From: Chloroflexota bacterium
Lineage (GTDB): Bacteria > Chloroflexota > UBA6077 > JACCZL01
DNA length: 64,000 bases
Reading direction: 5' to 3'
Assembly: GCA_020845495.1 (NCBI GenBank)
Contig: JADLFM010000165.1
Location: forward strand, 62,001-126,000
Numbering within the stretch: the stretch's first letter is position 1; every line of letters begins with the position of its first letter. Of the stretch, positions 45,314 through 55,192 are shown piece by piece. The notes beneath the pieces were generated by a model. That model saw only the letters and a list, made by a program, of their open reading frames with translations, was not told where the DNA came from and did not search any database. The translations under genes and the position numbers were made by a program.

Positions 45314-45796
45314 ATGTCTCGAAGATCCCGCCACTCCCAATCTGCTGCACCCTCATCTCGTATCCGGTCGGTCGTCGCGCTCGGCGGCCTGCTGGTGCTC
45401 ACGGTTGTCGCCGCCATCTTCTGGCTCCGCTCCGTGTCCGAGCCGGTCGCGACCGAACCCGGTACGCCCGGCCGTCTCGTCGCCTCGGCTTCCACGATCG
45501 ATCTGGGGCGCGTCCCCTTCGATCAACTGGCCGAGGCGCGCTTCGAGCTGGCGAACCCCGGCGACACTACTGTCCGGCTCATCGGCGCTCCCAAGGTGCA
45601 GATGCTGGAGGGCTGTTGACCGGCGACGCCGGCCGTCGGTTCGACGACCATCAAACCTGGTGACACGACCGTCTTGCGCTACCCCTTTATCATGCACGCA
45701 GGAATGGGCGGGCCACATCGCTTCCAGATTACTCTGGCGACAGATAGCCCTGAGACGCCGACGCTGACCTTGACGCTCCTCGCGTTCGCAGGCTGA
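45314..45796 (+). CDS. Candidate selenoprotein: membrane-anchored DUF1573-like protein with in-frame TGA after Cys
   Basis: The frame starts at the ATG at 45314 (GAGG 5 nt upstream), meets a TGA at 45617-45619 and continues in the same frame to a second TGA at 45794. Read through, it gives 160 residues. Residues 18-38 are one membrane helix (SVVALGGLLVLTVVAAIFWL). Residues 52-160 look like an Ig-like DUF1573 domain: STIDLGRVPFDQLAEARFEL, NPGDTTVRLIGAPKVQMLEG, then Cys101 and the TGA at 102, then PATPAVGSTTIKPGDTTVLR, FIMHAGMGGPHRFQITLATD and a final strand. As I recall, related proteins have Cys-Cys-Pro-Pro here, so TGA replaces the second Cys. A hairpin with a G-first loop lies 14-30 nt after the TGA. 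A redox role outside the membrane is inferred. A nonsense mutation is the alternative. Confidence 0.72.
45617..45649 (+). promoter_or_regulatory. Candidate bacterial SECIS hairpin after the in-frame TGA
   Basis: Immediately after the TGA, CGTCG (45634-45638) pairs with CGACG (45642-45646) around a GTT loop; two more G-C pairs follow past one C-A mismatch. The loop begins with G 20 nt after the TGA, the spacing and loop feature known for bacterial SECIS elements. A second small stem (CCGGC/GCCGG) directly after the TGA would compete. No folding calculation was run. Confidence 0.5.
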
Positions 45797-46102
45797 CGCG
45801 GAGCCTGGCAAGCCGGAGTCTGGCAAGCTCGTGATACCCCATCTCGCCTGACAGGTCACCTCCATGGAGCGCCCCAGGGAGCACGCTCGGCATGCAACGC
45901 TCCAGCACCGGCCCGTCAGATGAGCTGCTCCCCGTCGCGCGTCAATCGCGTAGCATGCAGGCGATGAGAGTTCGGATGGGGCGTCGACAGCAGATCGTGG
46001 CCGACGCTCGCCGACTGTCTGGGGAGTGACCGAGCGCCGCCAACCAGCCGATGCCCGCGGCGCCTGCACGGCTCTCATCGTAGACTGGAGGGAGCACCGA
46101 GC
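45797..46102. other. Intergenic region, nothing recognised
   Basis: About 300 bases between the selenoprotein candidate and the methyltransferase gene. It has a GGAGGGAG site just before the methyltransferase start. No RNA gene or repeat was seen. Confidence 0.5.
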
Positions 46103-47002
46103 ATGTCTGATCTCCGCCCGGATGGCAGTTTCGACACCGCCTCCGACCCGTCGCGCCCGTCCGTGGCCGACCTGCTTGCCGCCTGGGCGCGCCGGGTGCG
46201 GGCCAATCGCGAGCAGGTCGAGCGCTTCGGCGAGCAACAGGATGGCCCGGATCGTTACGCGCGGGTGGCTGGCCGGTTCCGTGCTGACCCGCGCCGGACG
46301 GACGATCCGTCGCTCGACCTGTTGCTCGAACTGGCCCGGCCCGACGACGTCTGGCTGGATGTTGGGGCCGGCGGGGGCCGCTACGCGTTGCCTCTGGCGC
46401 TCCGAGTGCGCGAGGTGATCGCCGTCGATCCGTCCGACGGTATGCTCGGCGTGCTGCGGGAGGGGATGGCCGAGCACGGGGTCGACAACGTTCGGATCGT
46501 CCAGGGACGTTGGCCGGCCGTCGCCGAAGATCCAGCGGTGCGCGCGGACGTGACGATGATCTCGCAGGTCGGCTACGACGTCGAGGAAATCGGGCCATTC
46601 GTGGACGCGCTGGAACGGTCGGCGCGGCGGGAATGCCTGTCGTTGATGCTCTGGCGCCGCCCCACCTCCTCATTTGATCGCCTCTGGCCGGAGGTCCATG
46701 GCGTCGAGCGAGCGCACCTGCCGGGGCTTCGGGAGTTCCTGTCGTTGCTGATGGCGCGCGGACGGCCGCCGTCGGTCACGATGCTGGCGGTGCCGCCCCA
46801 GTCGTACGAGAGCGTCGAGCAAGCGCATCAGATGGCTCGTCACCAGACCTGGGTTCAACCGGGTAGCGAGAAGGACCGCCGGCTAGAGCGAACCCTGCGC
46901 GAGCGGCTGGTCGAACGTGACGGCCGCCTGGCGTTCAGTTGGGAGCCGTGGCTGCTCGGGTTGGTGCGCTGGTCGCCGGGGCCGGCTGTCATGGACACGT
47001 GA
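46103..47002 (+). CDS. Class I SAM-dependent methyltransferase
   Basis: A 299-residue cytosolic protein with a Rossmann-type SAM-binding core. Motif I is VWLDVGAGGGRYALPLAL near residue 88; the acidic end of strand 2 is VIAVDPSDGML, and VRIVQGRWP then DVTMISQVGYDVE mark later strands. The first 60 residues are helical with a charged segment (WARRVRANREQVERFGEQQD). The substrate is unknown. The ATG at 46103 is preceded by GGAGGGAG about 9 nt away. It converges with the GAF histidine kinase gene. Confidence 0.88.
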   Translation: MSDLRPDGSFDTASDPSRPSVADLLAAWARRVRANREQVERFGEQQDGPDRYARVAGRFRADPRRTDDPSLDLLLELARPDDVWLDVGAGGGRYALPLALRVREVIAVDPSDGMLGVLREGMAEHGVDNVRIVQGRWPAVAEDPAVRADVTMISQVGYDVEEIGPFVDALERSARRECLSLMLWRRPTSSFDRLWPEVHGVERAHLPGLREFLSLLMARGRPPSVTMLAVPPQSYESVEQAHQMARHQTWVQPGSEKDRRLERTLRERLVERDGRLAFSWEPWLLGLVRWSPGPAVMDT

Positions 47003-47088
47003 GGTCCCGCGCAGGGGGCTGAAGCCGGGCGAGCTATGGCGCTGATGCCGCCTCAGGTCCAGGGGCAACCGGCGTCAGGCAGGTTGTC

Positions 47089-49089
47089 TCAGCCGGGGGT
47101 TTCGTCGTGCGCCAGGATGCCTTCGGCGCCTGCCTCGCACGCGCAGTCGTCGGCTCCGTTGGGCGTTTCGTCGATTCGTCTGACTGAGCTCTCGGCGTAG
47201 AGAGACCCGGCGCCCGCCGAGTGTGATGGAGTGCTGGCGGAATCCACCGGATGAGGTGATGCGTCGTCGGCGGACTGACGGCGGAGTGGGGCTGGGTCGG
47301 GGGGTGGGAAGACCCAGAGTGGCAAGCTGAGCCAGAAAAGCGTGCCAACCCCCTGGGTGCTGCTGACGCCGACCTGGCCGCCGTGTAGCTCGACGAGGCG
47401 CTTCACGACGGCGAGGCCAAGGCCAGCGCCGCGCGTATGCTGATGAGTCGCGGCGACACCTCGATAAAAGCTCTCCCAGACCCGCGCCAGATCCTCGGGC
47501 GGCACCCCGGGGCCGCGATCTTCGACCTCGATCCTGATGACGCCAGCGGTCTGCTCGGCGCGCAGCATGATTGGGCCGCTGGGTGCGTACGCCAGGGCGT
47601 TGGCGAGCAGGTTGCTCACTGCCTGACGAAGCCGCTCCGGATCGCCGTCTACGAAGAGCGCCGGCCGTGCGTCGATGGCGACGCGCGCTCCGCCCGGCTG
47701 GCCGCGGACTGCGTCTACGACCCCCCGCAGCAGCACTCCGACGTCGATTACCTGGCGCTGAAGCGGAGCCTGCCCTCGCTCGAGCCGCGAGAAGTCGAGC
47801 AGATCGTTGACGAGCTGGGCCAGCGTCCGGGAGTTGGCGTAGATCTCGCCGCTCATTTGCCGAAGATCGTCGAGCGTTAGTGACTCGCCGCGATGCATCA
47901 GCAATTCAGCGTAGCCGTGGATCAAGCTGAGCGGCGTTCGAAGCTCGTGCGACACGGTACTCAGGAATTCGGTCTTGAGCCGGGCAATCTCGCGGGCAGC
48001 TCTGGCCGTGGCAGCGCGCTCCAGGAAACGCGCGTGCTCGATGGCGATCCCTGCCTGCGTGGCGAACCCCTGGAGGAGATCGTGCTCCTGCTGGCCGAAT
48101 GGCTCGCGCTCGCCGTTGTGCCCCACGGCGACGACCCCGACGAGCCGGCCCTGTGTGAAGATCGGTACGGCGAGCACGCCACGCCAGGCGTGCGGCTGCT
48201 GGTTGCTGCCATCGGCCGCGATACTCTGGTGGTGCTCAGCCGCGTACGTGGCGGCGTCGACGAGCGCGCGGGCCTGAGCATCCTCGCCGTCGACCGCGAC
48301 GCCATGCCACGCAGTTGGAACGAGGACGTCAGTGACCTCGTCTCGGAGCAGGATCGCGCCAACGCTCGTGCGAGCAAGCTCCGCCGCCCGGCGAGGAATC
48401 AGCCCGAGCAGCGGACTCAACGCACGCTCGCGGCTCAACTCTGCTCCGCTCGTCAGGAGCATCTCGGCCTGCCGCCGCCGCTCCCGCTCTCGCTGGACTG
48501 CTTCGATGCGTTCGAGCGCGGCGGCTACGTGGCTCGCCAGGTGAGTCAGCACGCGTCGGTGTGCGACGGCGTACGCGCTGCGCCGGCGCGTGAAGGTCGT
48601 CAAGACGGCGATCGTGACGCCGTGCGCCCGGATCGGGGCCGACAGCCGCCCGCCAGGCTCAGCCTCACCACGCCCCTCCGCCATCGGCTCATCAGTACGG
48701 TGGGGGCTCCGTTCGCCCGGGGAGCGTCCGGCCGCGTTGAGCCCCGCGAACGTCGCGCGGTCGACAGTGGCACGCTCTCCAGACGGCGTCGATGGCTCCA
48801 GATCGGCTCCGGACTGGGCCAGCAGCATGTAGGCCGCTCCATCGGGCCGCAAGAGCCAGAGGGCGCACCGGTCGGACGGCACGAGACGGGGTACGGCAGC
48901 GACGGCGAGCGCGGCGACGTCGGGCAGGCTGACTTGCTCGACGAGGCTGCTCGCAACCTCGAGTAGCTCGTCACTCGCCGTGCTGTGGCGCCGCCGCTGG
49001 CGTGACGCGACGTCGCACCTCTCCACATCAGGAGCACTGGAGGATTGCGAGGTAGCGGTATTCAGATATGCTTCATCGCGTTGATTCAT
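47089..49089 (-). CDS. GAF-domain sensor histidine kinase
   Basis: A 666-residue soluble kinase. Two GAF-type domains span about residues 40-195 (LLEVASSLVEQVSLPDVAAL start) and 215-350 (PLLGLIPRRAAELARTSVGA start, FGQQEHDLLQGFATQAGIAI end). The dimerisation domain holds the phospho-acceptor histidine in FLSTVSHELRTPLSLIHGYA near residue 382. The ATPase domain shows the N box NLLANALAYAP, G1 EVEDRGPGVPPE, and G2 GAGLGLAVVK. A 90-residue disordered, Cys-containing tail follows. There is no membrane helix, so it senses an internal signal, perhaps redox or a small ligand. No response regulator is adjacent. Confidence 0.93.
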   Translation of the reverse strand: MNQRDEAYLNTATSQSSSAPDVERCDVASRQRRRHSTASDELLEVASSLVEQVSLPDVAALAVAAVPRLVPSDRCALWLLRPDGAAYMLLAQSGADLEPSTPSGERATVDRATFAGLNAAGRSPGERSPHRTDEPMAEGRGEAEPGGRLSAPIRAHGVTIAVLTTFTRRRSAYAVAHRRVLTHLASHVAAALERIEAVQRERERRRQAEMLLTSGAELSRERALSPLLGLIPRRAAELARTSVGAILLRDEVTDVLVPTAWHGVAVDGEDAQARALVDAATYAAEHHQSIAADGSNQQPHAWRGVLAVPIFTQGRLVGVVAVGHNGEREPFGQQEHDLLQGFATQAGIAIEHARFLERAATARAAREIARLKTEFLSTVSHELRTPLSLIHGYAELLMHRGESLTLDDLRQMSGEIYANSRTLAQLVNDLLDFSRLERGQAPLQRQVIDVGVLLRGVVDAVRGQPGGARVAIDARPALFVDGDPERLRQAVSNLLANALAYAPSGPIMLRAEQTAGVIRIEVEDRGPGVPPEDLARVWESFYRGVAATHQHTRGAGLGLAVVKRLVELHGGQVGVSSTQGVGTLFWLSLPLWVFPPPDPAPLRRQSADDASPHPVDSASTPSHSAGAGSLYAESSVRRIDETPNGADDCACEAGAEGILAHDETPG

Positions 49090-49580
49090 CTATGAAGGCA
49101 AACGGGCACGCCTTCCCTGAGGGGTCGGCTTTCGTAGCCCGTTCTGGTTGCCATGAGGCCCAGGTGGCCCGTTCAACGTACTGCCAGCCACCTCAGCGAA
49201 TGGTATGCCAGTCGGGCGCGCCAGCCGGACCCAGTCCAACGATGGTCGATTCTGCCTCACCCGGCGCGGCCGTGGTCGGAATCGAGCCGCAGCGTGAGGC
49301 CGTCCGGGTGACACTCGCGGGCGGCCCAGCCGAGCGCCTCCGGATGTCGACGCACCCAACAGCGTCGGTGGCGTAGCCCCGTACTACCATCGCTCCAGGT
49401 GGCCGCCGAGCGCTCCAGGTGGCCGCCGAGTCATCCGTTGACAGCGCCACACGCCGGCGATACGGTTTCAGAAGAACGGACGCGCCAACGCTGGCATGCT
49501 TGCAGAGGCGCCCCCGGCGCCGCTGGCAGACCAGGATGGTCTGCTGGCACGGTCCCAGACGACGTGGTTGGGAGGGAACG
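49090..49580. other. Intergenic region with a short duplication
   Basis: About 490 bases between the diverging kinase and acyl-CoA ligase genes. The only clear structure is the 20-bp duplication at 49391-49430. Open frames on both strands have unnatural compositions and match nothing. Confidence 0.55.
49391..49430. repeat. Perfect 20-bp tandem duplication
   Basis: CGCTCCAGGTGGCCGCCGAG occurs twice in direct tandem with no mismatch, about 150 bp before the acyl-CoA ligase start. It is outside coding sequence. Confidence 0.95.
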
Positions 49581-51221
49581 ATGTCCGTACCGTCGTACGC
49601 GCACGGGGCGAGCGCGGTCCCGCTGCTCGGCGAGACGATCGGTGAGAACCTGCGGCAGATTGTCGAGCGGTTCGGAGGCCGCGACGCGCTGATCGTTCGG
49701 TCCCAGGGCGTTCGTCTGACGTACCGCGAACTGTGGGAGATGACCGGTCGGGCGGCGCGCGGGCTGCTCGCACGGGGCGTCCAGAAGGGCGACCGGGTCG
49801 GGATCTGGGCGCCGAATCGCTTCGAGTGGGTCGTCGTTCAGTACGCGACAGCGCGGATCGGCGCGATCCTCGTCAACATCAACCCGGCCTACAAGGCAAC
49901 CGAGCTCGAGTACGTTCTGAACCAATCTGGTATCAGCCTGTTGCTGTTGGCGCGGGCGTTCCGCCAGAGCGACTACACCGGTATGCTGGCCGAGGTGCGG
50001 GGCCGTTGCGACGCGCTGCGCGAGGCGATCGTCCTCGACGACGGCTGGGGCGCACTGCTCGACGACGGCGACGCTATCCCCGAAACGCGCCTGGCCGAGA
50101 TCGAGGCGGCGCTTCAGTTCGACGACCCGATCAACATCCAGTACACCTCCGGCACGACTGGCTTCCCGAAAGGCGCGACCCTCTCCCACCACAACATCCT
50201 GAACAACGGCTTCTTCATCGGCGAGACGCTGGGCTACAGCGTCGAGGACCGGGTCTGCATCCCGGTCCCGTTCTACCATTGCTTCGGGATGGTGCTCGGG
50301 AATCTGGCCTGCACCACCCACGCCAGTTGCATGGTCATCCCTGGCGAGGGCTTCGACGCACTGGCGGTGCTGGAGACGGTCCAGGCCGAAGCCTGTACCT
50401 CCCTGTACGGCGTTCCGACGATGTTCATCGCCGAGTTGGACCATCCGCGCTTCGAGGAGTTCGACCTCACGTCGTTGCGGACGGGCATCATGGCCGGCTC
50501 GCCCTGTCCGATCGAGGTGATGAAGCGAGTCCAGGCCCGGATGCACATGGGCGAAGTGACGATCTGCTACGGGATGACCGAGACGTCGCCGGTATCGACT
50601 CAGACGGCGCTCGACGACCCGCTGGACAAGCGTGTCGGGTCGGTCGGGCGGGTCCATCCGCACGTCGAGATCAAGATCGTCGATCCGGGCACGGGCGCAG
50701 TGGTCCCGCGTAGTGCGCCAGGTGAGTTGTGCACGCGCGGCTACTGCGTGATGCTCGGCTACTGGAACAACGACGAGGCGACGCACCTGGCGATCGACGT
50801 GGCCCGCTGGATGCACACCGGCGATCTGGCGACGATGGACGAACAAGGCTATGTGAACATCGTGGGTCGGATCAAGGACATGATCATCCGGGGCGGCGAG
50901 AACGTCTATCCGCGCGAGATCGAGGAGTTCCTGTACGGGCACCCAGATATCAGTGACGTCCAGGTCATCGGCGTACCAAGCGCCCGCTACGGCGAGGAGG
51001 TGATGGCCTGGATCCGTCTCCGCGACGGCGCAAGCGTCACGCCCGAGGCTCTGGACGCCTACTGCCGAGGCAGGATCGCCACCTACAAGATTCCGCGTTA
51101 CTGGAGGTTCGTGGACGGCTTCCCGATGACGGTGACGGGCAAGATCCAGAAGTTTCGGATGCGTGAGCTTGCCGTGGAGGAACTTGGGCTCCAGGCCGAA
51201 GCCGCCGTGGAGACGGCGTGA
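49581..51221 (+). CDS. AMP-binding acyl-CoA synthetase
   Basis: A 546-residue adenylate-forming ligase that activates a fatty or other carboxylic acid to its CoA thioester. The signature P-loop is [20 protein letters not shown] near residue 190; [16 protein letters not shown] is motif A5, and [20 protein letters not shown] then [20 protein letters not shown] are A7-A8. The catalytic lysine is in [14 protein letters not shown] near the C-terminus. Overall it resembles medium/long-chain FadD-like AMP ligases of about 545 residues. The ATG at 49581 has GGGAGG 5 nt upstream, and the upstream in-frame extension is basic and unlike the family. Confidence 0.94.
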   Translation: MSVPSYAHGASAVPLLGETIGENLRQIVERFGGRDALIVRSQGVRLTYRELWEMTGRAARGLLARGVQKGDRVGIWAPNRFEWVVVQYATARIGAILVNINPAYKATELEYVLNQSGISLLLLARAFRQSDYTGMLAEVRGRCDALREAIVLDDGWGALLDDGDAIPETRLAEIEAALQFDDPINIQYTSGTTGFPKGATLSHHNILNNGFFIGETLGYSVEDRVCIPVPFYHCFGMVLGNLACTTHASCMVIPGEGFDALAVLETVQAEACTSLYGVPTMFIAELDHPRFEEFDLTSLRTGIMAGSPCPIEVMKRVQARMHMGEVTICYGMTETSPVSTQTALDDPLDKRVGSVGRVHPHVEIKIVDPGTGAVVPRSAPGELCTRGYCVMLGYWNNDEATHLAIDVARWMHTGDLATMDEQGYVNIVGRIKDMIIRGGENVYPREIEEFLYGHPDISDVQVIGVPSARYGEEVMAWIRLRDGASVTPEALDAYCRGRIATYKIPRYWRFVDGFPMTVTGKIQKFRMRELAVEELGLQAEAAVETA

Positions 51222-51245
51222 GGCGAAGGCTGGGTGGCGATAGGA

Positions 51246-54200
51246 TTACGGGCGGACCCAGCGGGCGAGGACGGCACGCAGCGTATCGGGTTTGACGGGC
51301 TTGGTGACGTAGTCGTCCATACCGGCGGCGAGGCAGCGGTCGCGGTCGCCGTCCATCGCACTTGCCGTCATGGCGACGATCGGGACGTGCTGACCTTTGC
51401 CCTCGCAGGCTCGAATCCGAGCCGCCGCCTCGTACCCGTCGAGCTCCGGCATCTGGCAGTCCATCAGGATCGCCGCGTACGACGCCTGCTCCACGGCCTG
51501 GAGTGCCTCGCAGCCGTTCGTGACGATGTCCGCCGGATAACCGAGCCGCTCGAGCATCCGCAGGGCGACACGCTGATTGACGGCGTTATCCTCGGCCAGC
51601 AAGATGCGCGGGCGGACGTCGCCTGAGACTCCATTTCGGCGCTCGCCGCCTCGATCCTTCGCCAGCGCGGATCGCTGGCCGGCGACAGCATCCTGAAGGC
51701 CACCATTCGATGGGTTGTCTCGCCGCCCGTTCACCGGCTCGGCCAGTTGACCGCCCGTCGCCGGATCTGAGGGCATCGGAGGGCGGGGTTCGAGGGCGGC
51801 CGCACCTGCCGCCCAACTGACCGCGCCACCGATCTCCTTGCCCGCCAGGGCAGCGCCGGCTGGAGCGCCTACGCCGGCCCGAGCAGGTGCCACGGTCGTA
51901 GCGGCCGCGTCGAGCCCAGCGACGCGGCCAGCACGCATGTGTGACCGCCGCGGCTCCGCGAGCGAGCCGGGCGTCGGACGGGACACTGGTTGCCGAAGCC
52001 GGATGGTGAACCAGAAGGTACTCCCCCGGGCTTGCGCGCTTTCGACGCCGATCTCCCCGCCCATCAAGTCGACGAGCCGCTTTGAGATCGCCAACCCCAG
52101 CCCGGTCCCGCCGTACTTGCGGGTCGTCGAGCTATCGGCCTGCATGAACGGGCGAAACAGCTTCGCCTGTACGTCGGGTGCGATCCCAATGCCGGTGTCT
52201 CGGACCTCGAAGCGCACGGTGACGCGATCGTCGGTTGCGGGCACGTGGGTGACCTGTATGGCGATCTGCCCCTGCTCGGTAAACTTCACGGCATTGCCGA
52301 TCAGATTGGTCAATACTTGGCGTAAGCGCACCGGATCGCCGTGAAGGTCGGTGGGGATGGCAGGGTCGAGGCTCCGATGGAGGGTCAGCCCCTTCCCACG
52401 AGCGGTCATCGCGAAGAGATCGCAGACCTCGTCGACGATGTGCCGAATGTCGAATACAACGTCCTCGATCTCGAGCCGCCCTGCCTCGCCCTTGGACAAA
52501 TCGAGGATCGTATTGACGATCTGGAGGAGCGCATCGCTACAGGAGTGAATCACCTCGGCGTACTCGCGCTGCTCGTCGGTGAGCGGGGTGTCGAGGAGGA
52601 GTTCGGCCGTGCCGATGACGCCGTTCATGGGGGTCCGGATCTCGTGCGACACCGTCGCCAGGAACTCGCCCTTGGCGCGATCCGCGGCCTGGGCCGCGAC
52701 GGCAAGCTCGTTGGCGAGCACAAGCGCCTGCTCGAGTTCCCGATTACTGGTCGCGAGAGCTTCCTCGGCGTGCTTACGCTCGCCGATGTCGCGGGAGGAC
52801 GACTGTATCTCGACGACGGTATCGGAGCCGGGCGCGCGGATTGCGTGGCTGGTCGTTTCAAACCACACATACCGCCCGTCCTTACATCGCATGCGGTACG
52901 CCACCGTGGCGATGCCGGGCTCCGAGAGTGCCCGTTTGTGGCAGGCGCGGACCCGGGGGATATCGTCGGGATGGAACAGTTCGTACGCGTCGCGGCCGAT
53001 CAGCCCGGCCGGGTCGTAGCCCAGGATGGTCTCGCAGGACGGCGAGATGTACAGGTAACGGCCGTCCGGCGCGTGGCGGGAGACGATGTCGGTCGAGTTC
53101 TCAGCGAGCAGCCGGAACTGGGCCTCGCTCTCACGTAGCGCCTGTTCGGCCTCATGGCGGGCTGTGAAGTCGCGTGCAGACGCGAAGATCAGCGGACGTC
53201 GAGGATCGTAGGCTACCTGCCAGCGCAGCCACCGATAGACGCCGTCTTTGCGCTGGCAGCGATTCTCCAGGCGGATCGACGCGCCCGCGTGCAGGACTGC
53301 GGGGGCCAAGGCCGCGCGGGTTCGCTCCAGGTCGTCAGGGTGGATCAGGCGCTGTATCGGCCGGCCGAGGAGCTCAGCCGGGGCGTAGCCAAACATGTGC
53401 TCCCAGGCCGGATTCGCCCGCCGAACGATGCCGTGGTGGTCGACGATCACCAGGAGATCCTGGGACTCCTCGAAGAAGTGGTCGGCATCCTGCAACTGCC
53501 GCACGGTCTCTTCGAGGCGAGCCGCCATGCCGTCGTACGCGGTGCTCAATTCCCCAAGCTCGTCTTCACCGTGAGTGCCGATGCGGTGCGCCCAGGTGCC
53601 ACGACTCCAGTGGCCGGCTGCTCGCTGAAGGATACGTACCCGCCGCATCAAACGCTGCCAGATCAGCAGCAGGGCGGTGAGGGAGACAACCGCGGCGATC
53701 AGGTGCGGCAATATCTGCTCGATCAGGCGCGCGTAGACCGGTCTGAAGATCGCCGCCGCCGGGACGTCGACGGCGATGATCCACGGCGTGTCCGCGATTG
53801 GCTCCCATGACCAGAACACATCCACGCCCTGGATGCTCGTCATCCGGCCCGACGGCTGGCCTGAACGAATGCTCTCGAGGCGAGAGGCCGGCGCGATCTG
53901 ATTGGTGCGGAAGGTCGCGTCGCCGTTCCCGCCGAGGATGCGGCCAGTGCGCAGATCCACAATGCTGACCGTGCTGCCCCGAGGAAGCGGCAGTTGGTCC
54001 CAGAGCACCGGCAACTGTTCGAGGATCAGGCTGGCTACCAGCAGGCCGTCCGGAGGATCGTCGAAGGAGCCGTCGTCACGGTGGAGCGGGATGCCGACTG
54101 GCAGGACGATAACCCGGTTCGAGAGCGCCACGAGCGCTTCATCGGTGATGGCGAGCCGCCGGGTCGTCATCGCCTCGTGAGCATAGGCGCGCGTGGTCAC

Positions 54201-54593
54201 GTCCGGCCGTACGCCACCGGGACGGTAGATCGACGCGCCGTGCTGCTGGTAGTCCGGCGTGAAGAAGAACAGGCCGTTGAGCGATTCACGGGGGCCGGCG
54301 AACGCCGCGAGGATCCGATCGCGATCCTCGTTGGTGCCCTCCCAGAAGGCGGGCAGGCGCTCGACGGTGAACGCGAGCCCCTGGGCGTCCTTGACAAACA
54401 TCTGGACGTCGACGGCGGCGAGACGGGCGGAGCGATGGGCCACATCCAGGCCGGCCGTCTCGGCATCCCGGAGATGCTGGCCGATCACGACCACCGCTGC
54501 GACCAGCGGGACGAGCGTGACGAGGGTGAACAGGATGAGCAGCCGCCCAGAGAGAGAGCGAACGAAGCGTCGGCTCGCGCGGTGCACTCTCAC
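51246..54593 (-). CDS. Membrane hybrid histidine kinase (dCache-HAMP-PAS-PAS-kinase-receiver)
   Basis: An 1115-residue sensor kinase. A membrane helix at about 18-38 and another near 290-312 bracket a periplasmic Cache-like sensor of 250 residues. A HAMP segment follows, then two PAS domains (FFEESQDLLVIVDHHGIVRR near 378; RLLAENSTDIVSRHAPDGRY near 505). The acceptor histidine is in FLATVSHEIRTPMNGVIGTA near 649. The ATPase domain carries NLIGNAVKFTEQG, DTGIGIAPD and GGTGLGLAISKRLVDLMGGE. A 120-residue low-complexity linker separates it from a C-terminal receiver with LLAEDNAVNQR and the phospho-acceptor Asp in ILMDCQMPELDGYEA near 1044. No HPt domain or partner regulator is adjacent. Confidence 0.94.
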   Translation of the reverse strand: MRVHRASRRFVRSLSGRLLILFTLVTLVPLVAAVVVIGQHLRDAETAGLDVAHRSARLAAVDVQMFVKDAQGLAFTVERLPAFWEGTNEDRDRILAAFAGPRESLNGLFFFTPDYQQHGASIYRPGGVRPDVTTRAYAHEAMTTRRLAITDEALVALSNRVIVLPVGIPLHRDDGSFDDPPDGLLVASLILEQLPVLWDQLPLPRGSTVSIVDLRTGRILGGNGDATFRTNQIAPASRLESIRSGQPSGRMTSIQGVDVFWSWEPIADTPWIIAVDVPAAAIFRPVYARLIEQILPHLIAAVVSLTALLLIWQRLMRRVRILQRAAGHWSRGTWAHRIGTHGEDELGELSTAYDGMAARLEETVRQLQDADHFFEESQDLLVIVDHHGIVRRANPAWEHMFGYAPAELLGRPIQRLIHPDDLERTRAALAPAVLHAGASIRLENRCQRKDGVYRWLRWQVAYDPRRPLIFASARDFTARHEAEQALRESEAQFRLLAENSTDIVSRHAPDGRYLYISPSCETILGYDPAGLIGRDAYELFHPDDIPRVRACHKRALSEPGIATVAYRMRCKDGRYVWFETTSHAIRAPGSDTVVEIQSSSRDIGERKHAEEALATSNRELEQALVLANELAVAAQAADRAKGEFLATVSHEIRTPMNGVIGTAELLLDTPLTDEQREYAEVIHSCSDALLQIVNTILDLSKGEAGRLEIEDVVFDIRHIVDEVCDLFAMTARGKGLTLHRSLDPAIPTDLHGDPVRLRQVLTNLIGNAVKFTEQGQIAIQVTHVPATDDRVTVRFEVRDTGIGIAPDVQAKLFRPFMQADSSTTRKYGGTGLGLAISKRLVDLMGGEIGVESAQARGSTFWFTIRLRQPVSRPTPGSLAEPRRSHMRAGRVAGLDAAATTVAPARAGVGAPAGAALAGKEIGGAVSWAAGAAALEPRPPMPSDPATGGQLAEPVNGRRDNPSNGGLQDAVAGQRSALAKDRGGERRNGVSGDVRPRILLAEDNAVNQRVALRMLERLGYPADIVTNGCEALQAVEQASYAAILMDCQMPELDGYEAAARIRACEGKGQHVPIVAMTASAMDGDRDRCLAAGMDDYVTKPVKPDTLRAVLARWVRP

Positions 54594-55101
54594 CAGCCGC
54601 CTCCTACGCGCAGGTCCAGAGAGTCGCCGTGAGCGCAGTTCCCTCCGACTGCTCCCACGGCGACTCCGCGGCCGTTTTCCTCAGTGCATCTCCAACCGCC
54701 TGCCCCGATGGCCGCCCAGGCCCACTCCAAGGGAACTCCGTGACCATCGGTCCGGCAATCCTCTTCACCCGTACCGGGCGAGCGGCGTAGTCTCGCGACG
54801 GTAGTTCCGCGATCTGAAGTTGTGAGCCGCTCGCCCGCGAACGCGACCGCTATCTTCCGCTAGTGTAGCGCCGGGTTGCAAGCAGCACACCGCTGGGCGG
54901 CGGTATCGGCGTGAATGGGACGAGAGTAGGGCGAGGGTAGGGCGAGGGTGTAGCAGGATAGCGCCCGATTCCGCCGCGCGTTCACCATACCGTCTCACTC
55001 GATCGCCAGGACGTGCGGGCAGAACCGGCCCGCGCCGGCCTCGCCGACCACGGCCAGTCATGGTGACCATGGCGACGGGCGCGCGAAAGCCTCCCTGGCC
55101 C
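54594..55101. other. Intergenic region, no gene seen
   Basis: About 500 bases between the hybrid kinase start and the PadR promoter. A short direct repeat of GTAGGGCGAGG occurs near 54925-54948. Otherwise nothing recognisable. Confidence 0.55.
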
Positions 55102-55142
55102 TTGGTATACCTTGCATCGTGATGTATAGTACTGTCATGTAT
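55102..55142 (+). promoter_or_regulatory. Promoter and likely PadR operator
   Basis: TTGGTA at 55102-55107 and TATAGT at 55125-55130 are spaced by exactly 17 bp, a good sigma-70-type promoter. ATGTAT occurs at 55122-55127 and again at 55137-55142, overlapping the -10 and the start region, where a PadR dimer could repress. This local sequence is much richer in A and T than the surroundings. Confidence 0.7.
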
Positions 55143-55192
55143 GGAGGTGTGTTTGCCGCTCGGTGTCGTGAGCCCCGCGTGACGGTGACATG

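Noticed and set aside
45260..45619. Complete 119-residue protein ending at the first TGA
   Set aside because: The frame continues with conserved-looking sequence to a second stop, and truncation would remove half of the Ig-like domain.
49431..50942. 503-codon minus-strand open frame
   Set aside because: Antisense to the acyl-CoA synthetase, all of whose core motifs are on the plus strand.
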